Of a DNA stretch of 7,547 nt, positions 6,907 to 7,547 are shown in pieces. The stretch is from Lachnospiraceae bacterium. GTDB lineage: Bacteria; Bacillota_A; Clostridia; Lachnospirales; Lachnospiraceae. The notes under the pieces are model-generated. The model worked only from the letters and a program-made list of their open reading frames with translations. It was not told the DNA's origin and searched no databases. The stretch covers positions 1-7,547 of the forward strand of contig VSOD01000206.1 of assembly GCA_009774655.1 (NCBI GenBank). The letters run 5' to 3'. Position 1 is the stretch's first letter. Each line of letters starts with the position of its first letter. Both the position numbers and the translations under genes were made by a program.

Positions 6907-6968
6907 CGCAGCGGAAATGGCCGGCAGCAATATCGCCGATGTTTCAGGCGGTGGAAAGTGGTTATGGC

Positions 6969-7547
6969 ATGATGAAGATACTGGTGATCGGCCCCAGTGA
7001 AACGCGGGCCAGAGGCGGGATGTCGGCAGTCATCCGGGAGATCCGGGAGAGTGAGCTGCTGAAAGACGAATTTGAGATTGACACGTTTGCTTCTTACATA
7101 GACGGCCCGCTGGCTGTCCGGCTTGTGTACACATTCTGGGGCTGCCTGCGTTTCATGCTGTGCGGCCGCAGGTATGATCTGTTTCATCTCCACACCGCGG
7201 AGCGGGGCAGCACCTTCCGCAAGTATTTCTATCTGTGGTGGGCAAAAAGGACAGGCAGGAAGGTGATCGTGCATATTCACGGGGCGGAGTATCTGACTTT
7301 TTATGACGGGCTGGGATCTCTGGGTAGACGGGTGGTGGACAGATTTCTGCAGCGGGCGGATCTGGTGCTGGCGCTGTCGGAGAGCTGGAAAAGAGAGCTG
7401 GAGGCGCGCTTTTGCATCGACACGTGCAGGACGCTGTATAACGGGGTAGATACGGCAAAGTTCCGGGCGGCGGTGACGGATGTCTCCACCTGCCGGCATT
7501 CTTTCCTGATGCTGGGGAGACTGGGCAGCCGAAAAGGGGTCTACGAC
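6969..7547 (+). CDS. GT4-family glycosyltransferase, N-terminal part (runs off the right edge)
   Basis: An open frame of 193 codons runs to the last base of the window without a stop. The product begins MMKILVIGPSE and has the glycine-rich RGGMSAVI segment (15-22), HIHGAEY (102-108), a SESWKREL helix, YNGVD (157-161) and GRLGSRKG (183-190). Together these match the N-terminal Rossmann domain and the linker into the second domain of GT4 retaining transferases. The GT4 EX7E catalytic motif would lie beyond the window. Start choice is uncertain: ATG at 6969 or 6972 gives the usual family opening. In-frame ATG 6939 and GTG 6951 exist upstream but add residues not expected in the family. The ribosome binding site is weak (GGAAAG at 6953-6958). 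The gene is 62 bases after pssE on the same strand and probably adds another sugar to the repeat unit. Confidence 0.9.
   Translation, partial: MMKILVIGPSETRARGGMSAVIREIRESELLKDEFEIDTFASYIDGPLAVRLVYTFWGCLRFMLCGRRYDLFHLHTAERGSTFRKYFYLWWAKRTGRKVIVHIHGAEYLTFYDGLGSLGRRVVDRFLQRADLVLALSESWKRELEARFCIDTCRTLYNGVDTAKFRAAVTDVSTCRHSFLMLGRLGSRKGVYD

Noticed and set aside
5815..6930. long antisense ORF (371 codons) across the polymerase end, pssD and pssE
   Set aside because: It spans several well-supported + strand genes and shows no domain motif. It is a shadow of codon bias.
1..7547. CRISPR arrays, tRNA or rRNA genes, insertion sequences
   Set aside because: No regularly spaced repeats, no cloverleaf or rRNA-like sequence, and no transposase-like reading frame or terminal inverted repeats were seen.

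Overview
The window reads as part of a cell-surface or exopolysaccharide biosynthesis locus from a Gram-positive anaerobe, most likely a clostridium of the Lachnospiraceae type. The reasons are the fairly high GC content, strong purine-rich Shine-Dalgarno sites, TTG and GTG starts, the PssD/PssE (Cps14F/Cps14G) pair typical of Firmicutes, and the absence of any outer-membrane export component. The taxonomic call is an inference from style and gene content, not from a marker gene. All seven genes lie on the + strand, most of them tightly packed.

Layout. Positions 1-109 hold a short leader with a modest hairpin. A membrane-anchored metallophosphoesterase follows (110-1096). Then come two consecutive polysaccharide co-polymerase (Wzz/PCP-like) membrane proteins. 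The first (1152-2657) has an extra N-terminal membrane helix and a very basic cytoplasmic tail. The second (2654-4549) overlaps it by ATGA and carries a degenerate GGDEF domain after its last membrane helix. A 117-base gap contains a strong 18-pair RNA hairpin, and is followed by a Wzy-like/O-antigen-ligase-like polytopic membrane protein (4667-5932). A GTGA overlap leads into pssD (5929-6399), then pssE (6427-6906), the two halves of a split glycosyltransferase. A GT4-family glycosyltransferase (6969 onward) runs off the right edge.

How they may work together. PssD/PssE and the GT4 enzyme would add sugars to a lipid-linked repeat unit on the inner face of the membrane. The Wzy-like protein would polymerise exported units. 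The two PCP-like proteins would set chain length or organise the polymerase. The most unusual feature is the fusion of a Wzz-like extracellular domain to a cytoplasmic GGDEF domain that has lost its signature and metal-binding residues. This looks like a built-in sensory or docking module for polymer assembly rather than a cyclic-di-GMP synthase. No initiating phosphoglycosyltransferase, flippase or tyrosine kinase is visible here; these may lie outside the window.
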